From Pseudoflavitalea sp. G-6-1-2 (GTDB lineage Bacteria; Bacteroidota; Bacteroidia; Chitinophagales; Chitinophagaceae), in assembly GCF_012927185.1 (NCBI RefSeq), contig NZ_JABBGB010000002.1, positions 496,001 through 560,000 on the forward strand: 64,000 nt of DNA, in the 5' to 3' direction. Every line of letters begins with the position of its first letter. Within the stretch, counting starts at the first letter, position 1. The notes beneath the pieces were generated by a model, which searched no databases, had not been told where the DNA came from, and was given only the letters and a program-made list of their open reading frames with translations. Shown one piece after another: positions 61,909 to 64,000 of the stretch. The position numbers were made by a program, and so were the translations under genes.

Positions 61909-63495
61909 CTAAGGTTTATCCCACCATACTCTTTTGAACATGCTGTTCTCACCGAGTCTGGTTACGGCTTCCTGATAATTCTTCGGATTCTGAATGATCT
62001 CCGACTCCGGATAGAAGAACCTGCGGGAGATCTCCGTACCACCAGGCGTATAACCATTGGCGCCTGTGAACATTACGAGGTTCGGCAGTCCGGTTCTTCT
62101 CCAGTTGGCGAAGGCCTCTGTTCCGTTGAGGAAGAAGTTCACCCACATCTGGGTATGGATGGCAGTCATTGCTTTTGCATCATCGGCAAAGTAACCGGCG
62201 TAATATGCTTTCACATCATCGATATCATCCTGACTGATAGCCGGGGCTTTGGGATAATGCTGTGCAGCCACACAACCGAATTGAACAGCTTTATTGAAGT
62301 GATCTTTCGCATTGGTTTGACCTCCCCAGCCTCTTACTGCTGCCTCAGCCAGCAACAATTCAACTTCTGCCGGAGTAACATGGAAGAATGGTGCATCCAG
62401 TGCCGAAACATAGATACTCGGCTGAAGCACTTTTTCATTATTATCGATGGAAAATGTTCCTTCAGGCGTTACCACATTACCTAATCCACCTGAAACGTTC
62501 CAGGGCATAAATCCATTGGGAATGCCCATCGGCGGAATATATTTTGTAACATCAGGAACACCGGCTTCGATCACTACATCACCATCATATGCACCTGCAA
62601 ATACATACAAACGCGGATCGTGTGTGGCAACCAATGTATCTGTCAGAGCAGCCGCAATTCTGAATCCATTGCTGCGTGTACCTCCTTTGAAAACCTGCGA
62701 ACGGCCATTGCCGCGATTCTCACCGGAAGCATAACTTACAGCCATATGACGCACCATGCAAATGTCTCCTGCTTCTGTCATTACACCTTTGGCGATGGCT
62801 GCTTCCACCTGCTTCTTCGATTCAGCTGCATTGATCTTGCTCAGGCGGAATCCAAGACGCAACCTGAGTGAGTTGCCCAGCTTTTTCCATCTGGCAATAT
62901 TGCCATCATAAAAAAGATCTCCTTTCAATGGAGCAGCAGCAGCATTGAGGCCATCTACCGCTTCATCCAGTTCCTTGAAAAAATCTTTGTAGATATCTTC
63001 CTGCTTATCGTATTTGGGCAGCAGATTTTTTTGTGTGAATCCTTTGATAGCCTCACTGTAAGGAATATCTCCATACATATCGGTGAGCTTGGAGTAGATC
63101 ATCACACGGAGAATGCGCGCAGCTGCATGCTGATTCACCTGAGCGGGATCATTCGCTGTTTTATCGACGATATTCTGCACATTCTTCAATTCACGCGGAT
63201 AGGTGGTAAGCCAATGACTGTACCAATGGGTTTTATCATCTACACGGTAGTGAGCGCCATGTCTCGTCCACCAGGATCCGCCAAGGTGCTGCATTGTAGC
63301 AGATGCAATGCCGAGATCATATCGCCAGGTATCTTCCCTGTCGCCCGACATATCGGTCTGGATCTTCGTTATCATGAACTCCGGTTCCATTTCGGAGTAA
63401 CCGGATTTATTGGTATTTATCTTATCAAAATCCTTTGTACAGGCTGCAGCCCCCACCATGCAACCTGCCAGTAAAATATAGTTGAATCGTTTCAT
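61909..63495 (-). CDS. SusD/RagB-family lipoprotein (second locus)
   Basis: The ATG at 63495 gives a lipoprotein signal with GAAAC (lipidated Cys19). Sequence marks of the SusD-like branch with DFDKINTNKSGYSEMEP at the start: AAARILRVMIYSKLTDMYGDIPYSEA, KLGNSLRLRLGFRLSK, VTPAEVELLLAEAAVRGW, and the C-terminal RRFFYPESEIIQNPKNY. 528 residues. The upstream SusC begins beyond the window and ends 19 bases before this start. Ligand is unknown. Confidence 0.93.
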   Translation of the reverse strand: MKRFNYILLAGCMVGAAACTKDFDKINTNKSGYSEMEPEFMITKIQTDMSGDREDTWRYDLGIASATMQHLGGSWWTRHGAHYRVDDKTHWYSHWLTTYPRELKNVQNIVDKTANDPAQVNQHAAARILRVMIYSKLTDMYGDIPYSEAIKGFTQKNLLPKYDKQEDIYKDFFKELDEAVDGLNAAAAPLKGDLFYDGNIARWKKLGNSLRLRLGFRLSKINAAESKKQVEAAIAKGVMTEAGDICMVRHMAVSYASGENRGNGRSQVFKGGTRSNGFRIAAALTDTLVATHDPRLYVFAGAYDGDVVIEAGVPDVTKYIPPMGIPNGFMPWNVSGGLGNVVTPEGTFSIDNNEKVLQPSIYVSALDAPFFHVTPAEVELLLAEAAVRGWGGQTNAKDHFNKAVQFGCVAAQHYPKAPAISQDDIDDVKAYYAGYFADDAKAMTAIHTQMWVNFFLNGTEAFANWRRTGLPNLVMFTGANGYTPGGTEISRRFFYPESEIIQNPKNYQEAVTRLGENSMFKRVWWDKP

Positions 63496-63514
63496 TGTTG
63501 ACAGCATTTTTAGG

Positions 63515-64000
63515 TTAGAGTTTGATCAGCACATTGAATCCAAAACGTTTTCTTCCGGGCAGTGATCCATACTCGAATCCCTGTCCGTTTCCATTGTTGT
63601 AGTTGGATTCAGGATCAATATTGGGCGTGTTTTTGGAAATGATCCAAAGGTTACGGCCAATTACACCCAGTGTGATGGACTGAATACGCGCCTTTTTGTA
63701 CAGTGATTTCGGCAATGTATAGTTCAGACCAACATCGCGCAGTTTCACAAATCCACCATCATAGATATACCCTTCAGCAGAGTTTGAATATTCTTTCCAG
63801 TATTGGTAAGGATCCACTGCTGTTTGATTTGGTTTACCATCTGCAGTTACACCGGGAGCAATAAATCCGCGGTTCTTCTGCGGCACGTTTACACCAGGGT
63901 TTGCTCTTACTTCGGCCTGGTATTCGTTCCATCCATCACGCCCTTCGAGTGTTTTGGGATTCTGTCCCTGAATGGTCAATTGACGATTGCTCATAGAATA
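63515..64000 (-). CDS. SusC/RagA-family TonB-dependent receptor, C-terminal part (cut by window edge)
   Basis: The reading frame continues to the right edge without a start or stop. The visible 162 residues are the end of a SusC barrel: GGFVKLRDVGLNYTLPKSL, then ITLGVIGRNLWIISKNTPNIDPESN and the terminal RKRFGFNVLIKL. This is the receptor partner of the SusD encoded next. The break is due to the window, not to a mutation. Confidence 0.93.
   Translation of the reverse strand, partial: YSMSNRQLTIQGQNPKTLEGRDGWNEYQAEVRANPGVNVPQKNRGFIAPGVTADGKPNQTAVDPYQYWKEYSNSAEGYIYDGGFVKLRDVGLNYTLPKSLYKKARIQSITLGVIGRNLWIISKNTPNIDPESNYNNGNGQGFEYGSLPGRKRFGFNVLIKL

Noticed and set aside
63515-64000. Truncated SusC as a pseudogene
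   Set aside because: The frame is open through the right edge, so the cut is the window border.
1-64000. tRNA, rRNA, insertion sequences, integrases or prophage genes
   Set aside because: No cloverleaf, rRNA signature, transposase motif or phage structural gene was seen while reading the gaps and coding frames.

Overview
This 64 kb window looks like chromosomal DNA of a Bacteroidota bacterium, most likely family Chitinophagaceae (family level is inference). The evidence is two SusC/SusD outer-membrane uptake loci, one with an ECF sigma/FecR pair in front of an STN-domain SusC. There are many lipoproteins with a Cys-Lys-Lys or Cys-X-Lys start, and the families DUF4846, DUF4843, DUF3472, DUF4377/META and DUF4974 occur. 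Shine-Dalgarno sites are rare, and intergenic gaps repeatedly carry TAnnTTTG, the -7 element of the Bacteroidetes primary sigma factor. No rRNA, tRNA, CRISPR array, insertion sequence or prophage was recognised.

Layout. 1-7 kb: Ogt DNA repair, a YhdH-type reductase coupled to a flavin/2Fe-2S reductase, cytidine deaminase and signal peptidase I, a cobalamin-domain MerR regulator, and an NtrC-like regulator without its DNA-binding domain. 7-15 kb: DUF4846 lipoprotein, a 47-codon membrane mini-protein, PdhB, an acyltransferase/LytS/LytTR operon, and two small envelope proteins. 15-24 kb: GNAT, DoxX, GlxA-type regulator, thiolase, a secreted unknown, an SRPBCC fusion, small unknowns, a dodecin-like protein, and a GMC dehydrogenase with its Tat-exported small subunit. 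24-34 kb: histidine kinase coupled to NhaA, an EF-G paralogue, a coiled-coil protein, DUF3472, a cluster of four related hairpins, and DnaG.

34-45 kb: a minus-strand uptake locus in the order sigma, FecR, SusC, SusD, DUF4843, PKD-like lipoprotein, then a DUF4369-thioredoxin protein. No glycosidase is present, and the gene set resembles peptide-uptake SusCD loci of Bacteroides. 45-52 kb: core genes (M48 protease, PlsY, PrmA, PNPase, S15). 52-54.5 kb: a broken Gfo/Idh gene and two glycosyltransferases. 54.6-60.4 kb: FtsE, PepSY membrane protein, an OmpR/EnvZ-type pair, and a TPR protein. 60.5-64 kb: an arylsulfotransferase-like lipoprotein, SusD, and the C-terminus of a SusC that runs off the right edge.

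The points most worth a second look are: the EF-G paralogue with Tyr in place of the catalytic His; the four covarying hairpins before dnaG; the CarH-like regulator lacking the light-switch His; the HTH-less sigma-54 regulator; the dodecin-like protein without flavin-stacking residues; the GMC enzyme with a Cys4 motif; the independent mini-protein unit; and the truncated Gfo/Idh gene. I did not find a clearly unprecedented multi-gene system.
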